Shown piece after piece: positions 1 through 7,607 of a DNA stretch of 27,876 bases. The notes under the pieces are model-generated. The model made no database searches. It saw nothing but the letters and a program-made list of their open reading frames with translations, and was not told where the DNA came from. Both the position numbers and the translations under genes were made by a program. The stretch covers positions 1 to 27,876 of IMG/VR virus record IMGVR_UViG_3300024355_000262. One strand, 5' to 3'. Every line of letters starts with the position of its first letter. The stretch's first letter is position 1. Origin of the DNA: a virus.

Positions 1-1
1 T

Positions 2-1381
2 GTGGGTAACGATGGATATGAAAATGTTTATATTGAGGTTCCTCAAGTAAATCTTGATACTGTTATTGGTAAGAACTCTGAAGTTCATAAAGATATTGAT
101 GATTCTTTTGCTCATCAACAAAAAATCCATAATGAACATGCGGAAAGACAAAGTTATACTCCTACAAATCTCTATAAAGAATCTGATCTTGACTTTAAAA
201 AGTTTAAATCTTCTGCTCAAAAAGAAGTCAACTACTTGGTAAAAGAATTTGAATGTCGTAAGGCTGCAGATCAGTATGCTCGTGCATCAACTGCTCGCAC
301 TGGTGTTCTCGATACATCTCGTCTTCATACTTACAAGTACAATGAAGACTTGTTCAAGAAAGTATCTGTGATTCCTGATGGCAAGAATCATGGTCTTGTA
401 TTTGTTTTGGACTGGAGTGGTTCTATGTGTGATGTGATGCTTGATACATGTAAGCAACTCTTCAATCTTGTTTGGTTCTGTAAGAAAGTATCCATTCCTT
501 TTGAGGTTTATGCTTTTACTAGTGAGTGGCGTCGTGGTGAGTATGATTATGAAAATGATCGTTATCTTGCTGCAGACCGCACTCCACATTACCAAAAGAA
601 AGATGGTCTTCTGGTTGTAGATGAAACTTTCTCCATGATGAATATTCTCACTAGTAAAGTTTCTGGTAGTGTTCTTGAGCATCAAATGTTGAATATTTGG
701 CGTCTTGCTTATTGTTTTGGTAGGACTTATAGTTCTCCCTATACTTATCCAAATCGTCTTTCTCTCTCAGGAACTCCTTTGAATGAATCTCTGATTACTC
801 TTCATCAGATTCTTCCTAAGTTCCAAAAGGAAAACAAACTTCAAAAAGTTCAATGTATTGTTCTTACTGATGGTGAAGCAAATCAACTTGTCCACCACAA
901 AGAAGTTAAACGCCAGTGGGAAAAGAAACCATTTCTTGGAACTGGGTATATTAATCCACATACGACATTCCTTCGTGATCGTAAACTTGGAACTACCTAT
1001 AAGATTGGATATGGTTATCATGAATTTACTGATGTTCTTCTTAGGAACCTGAAAGATAAGTTTACTTCCATGAACTTTATTGGTATTCGTGTTCTTGAAA
1101 GTCGCAACTTCAGTCGCTTTGTTCAAATGTATCATTCTCAACTTGAAAAAGAATATGAGAAAATTCAAAATGATTGGAAGAAACTGAAGAGTTTCACAAT
1201 TACAAAGTCTGGATATGATGCGTACTTTGGAATGTCTGCAACTGCACTTTCTCAAGAAACTGAGTTTGAAGTTTCCGAAGATGCAACTAAATCCCAAATT
1301 AAATCTGCGTTCGTTAAGTCCCTTAAGACTAAAAAACTAAATAAAAAAGTTCTTGGTGAGTTCATTTCTTTAGTTGCATGA
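2..1381 (+). CDS. CobT-like VWA-domain protein, 5' partial
   Basis: The reading frame is open from the first base, so the true start probably lies upstream; the GTG at 2 is not a convincing start. The C-terminal half is a von Willebrand A domain: the MIDAS motif DWSGS is near residue 137, SGTPL near 258 supplies the conserved threonine, and LTDGEAN is near 289. In bacteria CobT carries such a domain and works with the AAA+ protein CobS and the large subunit CobN to insert cobalt into the corrin ring. The CobS-like gene lies just downstream, which supports the pairing. No CobN is in the window. Marine T4-like phages often carry this pair. Whether it makes a chelatase with a host subunit or acts as a MoxR/VWA chaperone is not settled by the sequence. 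The stop overlaps the next gene by ATGA. Confidence 0.8.
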   Translation: MGNDGYENVYIEVPQVNLDTVIGKNSEVHKDIDDSFAHQQKIHNEHAERQSYTPTNLYKESDLDFKKFKSSAQKEVNYLVKEFECRKAADQYARASTARTGVLDTSRLHTYKYNEDLFKKVSVIPDGKNHGLVFVLDWSGSMCDVMLDTCKQLFNLVWFCKKVSIPFEVYAFTSEWRRGEYDYENDRYLAADRTPHYQKKDGLLVVDETFSMMNILTSKVSGSVLEHQMLNIWRLAYCFGRTYSSPYTYPNRLSLSGTPLNESLITLHQILPKFQKENKLQKVQCIVLTDGEANQLVHHKEVKRQWEKKPFLGTGYINPHTTFLRDRKLGTTYKIGYGYHEFTDVLLRNLKDKFTSMNFIGIRVLESRNFSRFVQMYHSQLEKEYEKIQNDWKKLKSFTITKSGYDAYFGMSATALSQETEFEVSEDATKSQIKSAFVKSLKTKKLNKKVLGEFISLVA

Positions 1382-1563
1382 AACAAAAATTTCCATTCGA
1401 ACATGTGGTAGAATACAATACAAAAGAAGTATGGATTAAATGTAATAGCAGTACAACTGCTATGGGCATTGACTCTTTAGTAAATAAGTACTATCCAGGA
1501 TATACAGGTCATATTGCAAGTGAAGAGTACCTAAGAGAACTCAAGAACCAGTTGGCAAACTGA
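1378..1563 (+). CDS. small protein of unknown function (61 aa)
   Basis: The ATG overlaps the stop of the CobT-like gene by four bases (ATGA), the usual translational coupling in this genome. The 61-residue product has no membrane segment or recognisable motif; it is mixed polar, with several Tyr and Lys, and ends at a TGA just before a terminator hairpin. Because it sits between the CobT-like and CobS-like genes it may be co-expressed with the first, but no function can be given. I do not recognise the family. Confidence 0.6.
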   Translation: MKQKFPFEHVVEYNTKEVWIKCNSSTTAMGIDSLVNKYYPGYTGHIASEEYLRELKNQLAN

Positions 1564-1568
1564 CCACC

Positions 1569-1592
1569 GAGGTCCCAGGAGGACCTCTTTTT
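1569..1592 (+). terminator. intrinsic terminator after CobT-like operon
   Basis: Perfect 7-bp stem GAGGTCC (1569-1575) / GGACCTC (1581-1587) with a 5-nt loop, followed by five T. It lies six bases after the stop of the 61-aa gene, so it would end the upstream transcript. A TATAAT hexamer follows at 1597-1602 but has no matching -35 at the right distance. Confidence 0.8.
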
Positions 1593-1627
1593 GCTCTATA
1601 ATGACTAGGTTGAAACAAAGCAAACTA

Positions 1628-2719
1628 ATGGCACTCTCCTCCGACTACATCCGCACTTCTCTACAGAACCTGTATGGAAACACCATCACTGGTGCTGATA
1701 TCCGTGCCTGGTGTAATCTGAACGATGCTAACTATCAAACTGTTACTAAAAAACTTGATCAATTTAAAGTTGGTCGTGGTAAATGGAATCTTGAAGTGAC
1801 GCAACAAAAAGTACAAGAAATCGAACGCACTTTCCAAGCACCTGCAGTGGTTCCCCCTATCGAACAAAACCTCATTCCCGATAAAGATGATACCTTCGTC
1901 AAGTTTGGTAACTTTGGTGATATTAAAAAAGTTATTCAGTCCAATATCTTTTATCCTGTGTTCGTCACTGGTCTGTCTGGTAATGGTAAAACTTTCAGCG
2001 TTGAGCAAGCATGTGCTCAACTGAAGCGTGAATTGATTCGTGTCAACATTACCATCGAGACTGATGAAGATGACCTGATTGGTGGTTTCCGTCTTGTCAA
2101 TGGTGAGACTGTATGGCACAATGGTCCTGTAGTGGAAGCACTTGAGCGTGGTGCAGTGCTGCTGCTGGATGAGATTGACCTTGCTTCTAATAAGATCCTG
2201 TGCCTGCAATCCATTCTGGAAGGTAAAGGTGTGTTCCTCAAAAAGATCGGTCGCTTCGTGAAACCTGCCTCTGGTTTCAATGTGATCGCCACCGCCAACA
2301 CCAAGGGTAAGGGTTCTGATGATGGTCGCTTCATCGGCACCAATGTTCTCAACGAAGCATTCCTTGAGCGTTTCCCTGTGACCTTTGAGCAGTCCTATCC
2401 CGCCCCTGCAACTGAGCAGAAGATTCTGGAAGGTATTGCTTTGGATCTGGGTATTGAAGATCGTAATTTCTGTAAGCGCCTGGTCGATTGGGCAGACATC
2501 ATCCGTAAGACTTTCTACGATGGTGGTATTGAGGAGATCATCAGCACCCGCCGTCTGGTTCACATCATCCGTGCTTACAGCATTTTCCAAGATAAAGCAA
2601 AGGCAATCCAAGTGTGCGTTAACCGCTTTGATGATGAAACCAAGCAAGCATTCCTTGAACTTTATGACAAGGTTGATGCTGACTTTCAACTTCCTGTTGA
2701 CGAACAGCAGTCAAACTGA
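1628..2719 (+). CDS. cobS: CobS-like AAA+ ATPase (MoxR type)
   Basis: AAA+ ATPase of the CobS/MoxR class. Counting from the ATG at 1628 (363 aa), the Walker A motif GLSGNGKT is at about 115-122 and Walker B VLLLDEID at about 176-183, with downstream TANTKGKG and FLERFP segments typical of the family. An N-terminal region of about 90 residues precedes the ATPase core. CobS powers cobalt insertion with CobT and CobN in aerobic B12 synthesis; phage versions may alternatively remodel another complex. I prefer 1628 because the product then begins MALSSDYIRTS, as I remember for relatives; the ATG at 1601 overlaps a TATAAT hexamer and would add nine residues. GC content is clearly higher than in many neighbours (34 of 60 bases at 2281-2340), which suggests a separate origin. 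The gene is flanked by terminators on both sides, so it is probably a single transcription unit. Confidence 0.88.
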   Translation: MALSSDYIRTSLQNLYGNTITGADIRAWCNLNDANYQTVTKKLDQFKVGRGKWNLEVTQQKVQEIERTFQAPAVVPPIEQNLIPDKDDTFVKFGNFGDIKKVIQSNIFYPVFVTGLSGNGKTFSVEQACAQLKRELIRVNITIETDEDDLIGGFRLVNGETVWHNGPVVEALERGAVLLLDEIDLASNKILCLQSILEGKGVFLKKIGRFVKPASGFNVIATANTKGKGSDDGRFIGTNVLNEAFLERFPVTFEQSYPAPATEQKILEGIALDLGIEDRNFCKRLVDWADIIRKTFYDGGIEEIISTRRLVHIIRAYSIFQDKAKAIQVCVNRFDDETKQAFLELYDKVDADFQLPVDEQQSN

Positions 2720-2725
2720 TAGGAT
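2697..2725 (+). promoter_or_regulatory. candidate sigma70-type promoter at end of cobS
   Basis: TTGACG (2697-2702), 17-bp spacer, TAGGAT (2720-2725). It overlaps the 3' end of the cobS-like gene. A start about 7 bp downstream would fall inside the next hairpin (2729-2748), an arrangement repeated elsewhere in the window. It could drive the clamp operon that begins at 2775. Neither hexamer is perfect. Confidence 0.35.
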
Positions 2726-2728
2726 ATA

Positions 2729-2754
2729 AGGAGGTCAATGTGCCTCCTCTTTTT
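2729..2754 (+). terminator. intrinsic terminator after cobS-like gene
   Basis: AGGAGG (2729-2734) pairs with CCTCCT (2743-2748) across an 8-nt loop, followed by CTTTTT. The 5' arm is a Shine-Dalgarno-like sequence and the 3' arm resembles the anti-Shine-Dalgarno of 16S rRNA. Confidence 0.7.
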
Positions 2755-2774
2755 GTCCTTTACTATGAAATACA

Positions 2775-3281
2775 ATGTCCGAAAACTTTGAGAGCACTTA
2801 CGAAAGTTCAATCCCTAATCAAGATTTCTGGGAAGAAGATGGTATTAGTCTAACTGGAAATCCGTGTCCTTCTCCCGATATGTTTGTCCTTAGTTCCCGA
2901 CTTTCTGGTGGACTTGGTGATGATCATCTATCTCTGAATCTACCTTCTACTTTTAATTTGAAAATGCCTGAAGATACAAACAAAAATGGTTTCTGGAAAT
3001 ATGAAGAAGATAAAACTCTGAAAGCAGTAGAAGAGTATATTGCAAGTACTTATCATTCTCACTACACTTCAGAACAATCTAAAACTCAAACTCTCGATTT
3101 GATTGAGAGTATTGGAGATGGTGAACCATTCACTCGTTCCAACGCTATCAAGTATCTCTCGCGGTTTGGTAAGAAGAATGGTAAGTCCAAAATGGACATT
3201 TTGAAGGCAATTCATTATTGCGTTCTTCTTTATCATTTCGCTGGACTTCATAAAAACACCACTAACACTTACAACTATTGA
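2775..3281 (+). CDS. conserved-looking phage protein, unknown function (168 aa)
   Basis: 168-residue soluble protein starting at the ATG at 2775. The N-terminal 70 residues are acidic and Ser/Asn-rich with low complexity. The C-terminal half (about 75-165) looks globular and helical, with a K-Y-x-S-R-F-G-K-K-N-G-K segment near 130-141. No catalytic motif or membrane segment is visible. It is the first gene of the clamp operon, three bases before gp45, so co-transcription with the sliding clamp is likely. I can give no function; a role in replication is only suggested by position. Confidence 0.7.
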   Translation: MSENFESTYESSIPNQDFWEEDGISLTGNPCPSPDMFVLSSRLSGGLGDDHLSLNLPSTFNLKMPEDTNKNGFWKYEEDKTLKAVEEYIASTYHSHYTSEQSKTQTLDLIESIGDGEPFTRSNAIKYLSRFGKKNGKSKMDILKAIHYCVLLYHFAGLHKNTTNTYNY

Positions 3282-3283
3282 TT

Positions 3284-3949
3284 ATGAAACTCTCTGACAA
3301 AACTTTGACTCTGCTCAAGAACTTTTCTTCTATTAATCAGTCCATTCTGTTTAAAGAAGGAAGCAATCTTCGCACAATTTCTGTGATGAAAAATATTCTC
3401 GCAGAGGCAACAATTGAAGAAGAACTGCCTAAGGATTTTGGTATCTATGATCTAAACCAATTTCTGAATGGACTCAACCTCCATCAAAATGCTGAACTTG
3501 ATTTTCAGAATGACGGTTATGTAGTCATTAAAGAAGGTCGTTCTCGTTCCAAATATTTTTTTGCAGATCCTAATGTAATTGTTACTCCTCCAGACAAATC
3601 TATCTCTCTACCCTCAGAAGATGTTTGTTTCATTCTTGATACCAAAGAACTTGATAAACTGCTTAAAGCTGCTGCTGTGTATCAACTTCCTGACCTGTCT
3701 GTGGTTGGTGAAGCAGGTGTTGTAAAATTGGTTGTTCGCGATAAAAAGAACGATACTTCCAATGATTTCTCTGTGGTGGTCGGTGAAACAGATGAGGTAT
3801 TCACTTTTAATTTCAAAGTAGAAAACATCAAGATTATCCCTGGTTCTTATGAGGTGGTGATTTCTTCTAAACTTTTGTCACGGTTCAAGAATACTGGGTT
3901 TGATGTGACTTATTATATTGCTATGGAACCCGATTCTACCTTTGGTTGA
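3284..3949 (+). CDS. 45: DNA polymerase sliding clamp (T4 gp45)
   Basis: Sliding clamp processivity factor, homologous to T4 gp45 (228 aa in T4; 221 aa here). The trimeric ring encircles DNA, tethers polymerase gp43, and in T4 also activates late transcription by contacting the late sigma gp55 and coactivator gp33. It is recognised by the N-terminal MKLSDKTLTLLKNFSSIN, the acidic two-domain beta/alpha pattern, and its position directly before clamp loader gp44. I choose ATG 3284 over the in-frame TTG 3278; it lies two bases past the previous stop, with the start context GATTATGAA and no Shine-Dalgarno. That context recurs at gp44, gp62 and uvsX and may be a RegA target. The stop overlaps the next start as TGATG. 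Confidence 0.93.
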   Translation: MKLSDKTLTLLKNFSSINQSILFKEGSNLRTISVMKNILAEATIEEELPKDFGIYDLNQFLNGLNLHQNAELDFQNDGYVVIKEGRSRSKYFFADPNVIVTPPDKSISLPSEDVCFILDTKELDKLLKAAAVYQLPDLSVVGEAGVVKLVVRDKKNDTSNDFSVVVGETDEVFTFNFKVENIKIIPGSYEVVISSKLLSRFKNTGFDVTYYIAMEPDSTFG

Positions 3950-4461
3950 TGAATATCTTCGTTACTTCTCCTTGGCCCGCTGAGAGTGCTATTTGCCTCC
4001 CCGACAAACACATTGTCAAGATGCCCCTAGAGTGCTGTCAGATGCTCTCTATCGTTGCGTCAGAAAAATGGGGATACGGTTACGGCACTCTCCCTAAAGC
4101 AGATGGAACCCCCTACAAGACCGAGAAAGGAGCATTCCGCAATCATCCCTGCACCAAGTGGGCACTGGAGAGTATCCATAATGCCTACTGGTTAATCAAG
4201 TGGGGATTGAACTTGTCTGATGAATACTGCCTGCGGTATAATAAAACTCACTCCTGCTACAAAACCCTTGTGGATGCATACTACTTGTTTCCTAAGGGTA
4301 AGATTACAGAAGTGACTCCATTTGCTCGTGCTATGCCTGAGGAATGGAAGTTTGACGACACTATTGATACATTTGAAGCATACAAAAGATACATTGCATC
4401 CAAACCTTGGGTTGCTGATAACTATCTCCGTATGCCAGAAAGAAAACCTAATTGGATTTGA
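3949..4461 (+). CDS. MNIF-type phage protein, unknown function (170 aa)
   Basis: 170-residue protein beginning MNIFVTSPWPAESA, with a conserved-looking DKHIVKMPLECCQML segment at about 20-34 and NHPCTKWALES near 65. Other phages carry proteins of this pattern (short N-terminal strand, then D-K-H-x-V-K-M, then N-H-P-C). The conserved Asp, His, Lys and Cys suggest an enzyme or nucleic-acid binder, but I know of no proven function. The start is ATG 3949, sharing bases with the gp45 stop (TGATG). Base composition is more GC-rich than gp45 and the later nuclease-like gene. It sits between the clamp and clamp-loader genes, where T4 has nothing. Confidence 0.75.
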   Translation: MNIFVTSPWPAESAICLPDKHIVKMPLECCQMLSIVASEKWGYGYGTLPKADGTPYKTEKGAFRNHPCTKWALESIHNAYWLIKWGLNLSDEYCLRYNKTHSCYKTLVDAYYLFPKGKITEVTPFARAMPEEWKFDDTIDTFEAYKRYIASKPWVADNYLRMPERKPNWI

Positions 4462-4463
4462 TT

Positions 4464-5408
4464 ATGGCAAGTGAATTTCTTTTTGTGGAAAAATATCGTC
4501 CTCAAGTGATTGATGACTGTATTTTGCCCGATGACACTAAAAAAACATTTAAGGAGTTTGTAGCGAAAGGTGAGATTCCAAATCTCCTTCTTGCAGGACC
4601 TCCTGGTATTGGTAAAACTACAATCGCAAAAGCATTATGTAATGAATTGGGGGCAGATTATTATGTCATCAATGGATCCGACGAAGGGCGTTTCCTGGAT
4701 ACTGTACGGAACCAAGCAAAGAACTTTGCTTCGACCGTCTCACTTACGGGATCTGCTAAACACAAAGTCATTATCATCGATGAAGCTGATAACACAGGGA
4801 ACGATGTACAACTCCTACTACGGGCGAATATTGAGGCATTTTATAATAACTGTCGATTCATCTTCACCTGTAACTACAAGAACAAGATTATTGAACCTCT
4901 TCACTCCCGATGTGCCGTCATCGACTTCACCATCAAAGGGAAGCAAAGAGTTCAACTTGCAGGTAGTTTCTTCCAACGACTTCAATCAATCTTGGATGCG
5001 GAAAAGATTGAATATGATCAAAAAGTCGTTGCGGAACTTGTATCAAAACACTTCCCAGACTTTCGTAGGGTCCTCAACGAATGCCAGAGATATTCTACAG
5101 GAGGAAAAATCGACTCGGGCATTCTTGCATCTTTCTCAGACATCTCTGTAAATGAACTTATTAAAAATCTCAAGGATAAAAACTTTCCTGAAGTCCGAAA
5201 GTGGGTGGTCTCCAACTTGGACAACGATGCTTCTAGTCTTCTTCGCAGGATTTATGACGCCTCTTACGATTGCCTTGTTCCCGCATCTATCCCTGCTGCC
5301 GTTCTTGTTATTGCTAAGTATCAATACCAATGTGCGTTCGTGGCTGACCAAGAAGTAAATCTTCTTGCTGCATTAACTGAAATTATGTGTGAGTGTGAAT
5401 TCAAATGA
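4464..5408 (+). CDS. 44: clamp loader large subunit (T4 gp44)
   Basis: AAA+ ATPase subunit of the clamp loader, homologous to T4 gp44 (319 aa; 314 here). Four gp44 and one gp62 open and load the gp45 ring at primer junctions. Visible motifs: N-terminal FLFVEKYRP (5-13), Walker A GPPGIGKT (45-52), Walker B VIIIDEAD (about 102-109), sensor region FIFTCNYKNKI (132-142) and the SRC arginine finger (148-150). The start is ATG 4464, two bases after the previous stop, in the context GATTATGGC without a Shine-Dalgarno. The in-frame TTG at 4452 lies inside the upstream gene and is unlikely. In T4, gene 62 follows directly; here two extra genes intervene. Confidence 0.95.
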   Translation: MASEFLFVEKYRPQVIDDCILPDDTKKTFKEFVAKGEIPNLLLAGPPGIGKTTIAKALCNELGADYYVINGSDEGRFLDTVRNQAKNFASTVSLTGSAKHKVIIIDEADNTGNDVQLLLRANIEAFYNNCRFIFTCNYKNKIIEPLHSRCAVIDFTIKGKQRVQLAGSFFQRLQSILDAEKIEYDQKVVAELVSKHFPDFRRVLNECQRYSTGGKIDSGILASFSDISVNELIKNLKDKNFPEVRKWVVSNLDNDASSLLRRIYDASYDCLVPASIPAAVLVIAKYQYQCAFVADQEVNLLAALTEIMCECEFK

Positions 5409-5926
5409 AAACAGTCACTAAAGATACAATTTTTGAATATGGAACTTTTCAAGACAGAATTGATTCTTTTGATGACAATAATGAAAGCGAAATATTTGTA
5501 AAATTTCTTCGCAATAAATATCCCGACCAATGTAAAATTGTCACAAAACCTTTTGGTAAGTATGGTGTAGATATTGGTGTTTATTTTGATAACCAACTTA
5601 AATGTGCTTTTGATCTTGAAAGGTGCAAAACTTGGAAAGATGATTGGCCATCTAATTGGAGATGCTTAAGTTTTTTGGATAGAAAATCTAAGTATCTTGA
5701 ATATCCTGAATTTGGAATGGTGTGGTTTAATAATAATCTAACCAAGTTTGCTATTGCTTGGAAAAATGATATTTTAAAGTTTCCAGTTACTGATAGAAAC
5801 TTACCAAATGGTCAAATTGATAAAGTTAGAAAAGTTGACTTTAAATATGGTAAACTATATGGATCTTCTTTCAGTCCTATTGAAATTGAAAAATTTAAAA
5901 ATCGTATAAAGTTTGATTTAAAATGA
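5405..5926 (+). CDS. nuclease-like protein with PD-(D/E)XK-type pattern (173 aa)
   Basis: 173-residue soluble protein translationally coupled on both sides: ATGA overlap with gp44 upstream and with Dam downstream. Residues 52-72 read GKYGVDIGVYFD...CAFDLER: a buried Asp at about 56 in a beta strand, then D-L-E-R at about 69-72. This resembles the D...(D/E)-x-(K/R/Q) core of PD-(D/E)XK nucleases, and a conserved-looking RCKTW follows. The match is by eye, and the usual catalytic Lys is replaced by Arg, so the activity is inference. Composition is strongly AT-rich (14 G/C in the 60 bases 5461-5520), unlike the CobS-like gene, pointing to separate acquisition. With the adjacent adenine methyltransferase it could form a small restriction-modification or self-discrimination pair. 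It could instead be a non-catalytic fold. Confidence 0.6.
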   Translation: MKTVTKDTIFEYGTFQDRIDSFDDNNESEIFVKFLRNKYPDQCKIVTKPFGKYGVDIGVYFDNQLKCAFDLERCKTWKDDWPSNWRCLSFLDRKSKYLEYPEFGMVWFNNNLTKFAIAWKNDILKFPVTDRNLPNGQIDKVRKVDFKYGKLYGSSFSPIEIEKFKNRIKFDLK

Positions 5927-6774
5927 AATCTCTTAAGACGCCATTGCGCTACCCAGGAGGTAAGTCTCGTGCCTGTGAAAAGATTGGATCATATTTTCCA
6001 GACCTTCGTGACTATAGTGAATTTCGTGAACCATTTCTTGGTGGTGGAAGTGTTGCGATTTATATCACGAAGAAGTATCCCAACCTAGATATTTGGGTGA
6101 ATGATCTTTATGAACCTCTGGTAAACTTCTGGCAACAACTCCAGATGTTTGGATATGATTTAAAAAGTGAACTTGTTGATTTAAAAAACGCAAATAATAC
6201 CCCAGACAAAGCAAGAGAACTTTTCCTTCAATCAAAGGAACGGATCAATGACAAAACCGTGTCAAATTTTGATCGTGCTGTGGCTTTCTATGTTGTCAAT
6301 AAGTGTTCTTTCAGTGGTCTCACAGAGAGTTCATCATTTTCGCAGCAAGCATCTAATTCCAATTTCTCTATGCGAGGTATCGAAAAACTGCTTGCGTATT
6401 CTTCGTTAATTTCTAAATGGCGTATAACTAATTACTCATACGATTATCTTCTGGATGGAGACACTACTGCTTTTGTGTATCTCGATCCTCCTTATGACAT
6501 TAAGGATAATCTCTATGGGAGAAAGGGATCAATGCACAAAGGATTTGATCACGATAAGTTTGCTGCTGATTGTGATTTTCATTATCCTATGCATCAACTG
6601 ATTAGTTACAACTCAGACCAACTTGTAAAAAACCGATTCAAGAATTGGAACGCTGCCGAGTTTGATCTTACTTATACTATGCGTTCAGTTGGTGAATATA
6701 TGCGTGAACAAAAACAACGTAAAGAACTTCTGCTTTTTAATTATGGAATTGAAGGACTGGTTAAACTCAATTAA
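5923..6774 (+). CDS. dam: DNA adenine-N6 methyltransferase, Dam/D12 class
   Basis: D12-class DNA adenine N6-methyltransferase using S-adenosylmethionine; T4 Dam (259 aa) methylates GATC. Here 283 aa. Motifs: TPLRYPGGKSRA (6-17), SAM-binding REPFLGGGSVA (about 35-45), a catalytic DPPY at about 188-191, and the family-typical NKCSFSGLTESSSFS region near 126-140. All key elements are intact, so it should be active; the target sequence cannot be read from the gene. It starts at the ATG overlapping the preceding stop (ATGA). Its last 32 bases overlap the start of gp62, so it lies inside the clamp-loader operon. Possible roles are protecting phage DNA from host or self restriction, or marking newly replicated DNA. 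Confidence 0.9.
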   Translation: MKSLKTPLRYPGGKSRACEKIGSYFPDLRDYSEFREPFLGGGSVAIYITKKYPNLDIWVNDLYEPLVNFWQQLQMFGYDLKSELVDLKNANNTPDKARELFLQSKERINDKTVSNFDRAVAFYVVNKCSFSGLTESSSFSQQASNSNFSMRGIEKLLAYSSLISKWRITNYSYDYLLDGDTTAFVYLDPPYDIKDNLYGRKGSMHKGFDHDKFAADCDFHYPMHQLISYNSDQLVKNRFKNWNAAEFDLTYTMRSVGEYMREQKQRKELLLFNYGIEGLVKLN

Positions 6775-7120
6775 TTTTACAAAAGAAAATTTGATGGATG
6801 ATCCATCAATAGTAAAAGAGTATTCTCCTTACATTATTAATAGATGTTTATCTGGTCATATAGATTGTGTTCTATTTGTAAATGAAATGAATATGAACCA
6901 TCACCTAGATAAAGATCTGCAATATTCTTTTTATCTAAATAGTTTGAGGAAAAAGAAGAGATTTTCTCCTTGGCTCCGAAAGGATAAGGTCACGGACTTA
7001 GAATGTATAAAACAATACTATGGTTATAGTAATGAAAAAGCATTTCAAGCTCTAAAAATCCTGACAAAAGAACAAATTAATTTTATTAAAAAAAGACTTG
7101 ACATTGGAGGATCAAAATGA
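6743..7120 (+). CDS. 62: clamp loader small subunit (T4 gp62)
   Basis: Small subunit of the gp44/62 clamp loader. It starts at ATG 6743 inside the 3' end of dam (32-bp overlap), giving 125 residues beginning MELKDWLNSIN. Conserved-looking blocks follow: YIINRCLSGHID (about 29-40), FVNEMN (44-49), RFSPWLRKDK (about 73-82) and YYGYSNEKA. It is shorter than T4 gp62 (187 aa) but of the length I expect for marine T4-like phages. It has no Shine-Dalgarno; the start context is AATTATGGAA, as in uvsX. The stop overlaps regA by ATGA. The stoichiometry of four gp44 to one gp62 requires lower expression, which fits the buried, SD-less start. Confidence 0.88.
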   Translation: MELKDWLNSINFTKENLMDDPSIVKEYSPYIINRCLSGHIDCVLFVNEMNMNHHLDKDLQYSFYLNSLRKKKRFSPWLRKDKVTDLECIKQYYGYSNEKAFQALKILTKEQINFIKKRLDIGGSK

Positions 7121-7554
7121 CTACTACGGTAGAACCTACGGTTGATTGGTCGCAAGACCAAATGGTGGAGGTAATTCTTAATGAACCAGACGATTTCCTC
7201 AAGGTTCGTGAGACTTTGACCAGAATTGGAGTTGCATCGCGCAAAGAGAAAAAACTCTATCAGTCTTGCCATATTTTACATAAACAAGGCAAATATTACA
7301 TTGTTCATTTTAAAGAACTATTTGCACTGGACGGTAAACATGCAAATCTTACCGTAAATGATGTTCAGAGACGAAATCGTATTGTTCGTTTACTTGCCGA
7401 TTGGGGACTTATTACCGTTCTAAATCAAGATAAAGTTTCTGATATTGCACCTCTGAACCAAATTAAAGTTCTTGCATATAAGGATAAAGGTGATTGGATT
7501 CTAGAACAAAAGTATAACATCGGTAAAAAAGGAAAAGCAGTAGAAACCGAATAA
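7117..7554 (+). CDS. regA: RegA translational repressor
   Basis: RegA binds the initiation regions of early phage mRNAs and blocks ribosome access; T4 targets include genes 44, 45 and regA itself. The protein here is 145 aa (T4 RegA 122), with an N-terminal extension of about ten residues and a Lys-rich tail. It is recognised by EVILNEPDDFLKVRETLTRIG (about 16-36), CHILHKQGKYYIVHFKELFALDG (about 50-72), RRNRIVRLLADWGL and the position after gp62, as in T4. It has a strong ribosome site (TTGGAGG ahead of ATG 7117), unlike its probable targets. A late-promoter-type ATAAATA overlaps its stop. Confidence 0.93.
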   Translation: MTTTVEPTVDWSQDQMVEVILNEPDDFLKVRETLTRIGVASRKEKKLYQSCHILHKQGKYYIVHFKELFALDGKHANLTVNDVQRRNRIVRLLADWGLITVLNQDKVSDIAPLNQIKVLAYKDKGDWILEQKYNIGKKGKAVETE

Positions 7555-7557
7555 ATA
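7551..7557 (+). promoter_or_regulatory. late-promoter-like motif ATAAATA
   Basis: ATAAATA overlaps the stop codon of regA and resembles the T4 late promoter -10 (TATAAATA). A start six to seven bases downstream would place the RNA 5' end at the base of the hairpin 7561-7582. The likely target is the Hsp20 gene. Confidence 0.5.
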
Positions 7558-7560
7558 GTT

Positions 7561-7582
7561 GAGTGCCATTCGTGCGGCACTC
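7561..7582 (+). other. perfect 7-bp hairpin without U-tract
   Basis: GAGTGCC (7561-7567) and GGCACTC (7576-7582) form a perfect stem with an 8-nt loop. No T-run follows, so it is not a classical terminator. It starts just past a late-promoter motif and could be the folded 5' end of the late Hsp20 transcript or a 3' end stabiliser of the regA mRNA. Confidence 0.55.
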
Positions 7583-7607
7583 TACAAAAGTCGGAACACC
7601 CTAAAAA

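Noticed and set aside
1337-1343. CTAAATA in the 3' end of the CobT-like gene as a late promoter
   Set aside because: It lies inside coding sequence for K-L-N-K and the downstream gene is small and early-type; chance is likely in A-rich codons.
1597-1602. TATAAT as a promoter for the CobS-like gene
   Set aside because: No acceptable -35 at 16-18 bp (1574-1579 reads CCCAGG); noted only for the start-codon choice.
1661-2689. Long antisense frame (342 codons) opposite the CobS-like gene
   Set aside because: It mirrors the codon pattern of the real AAA+ gene, which has clear Walker motifs; no start signals on the minus strand.
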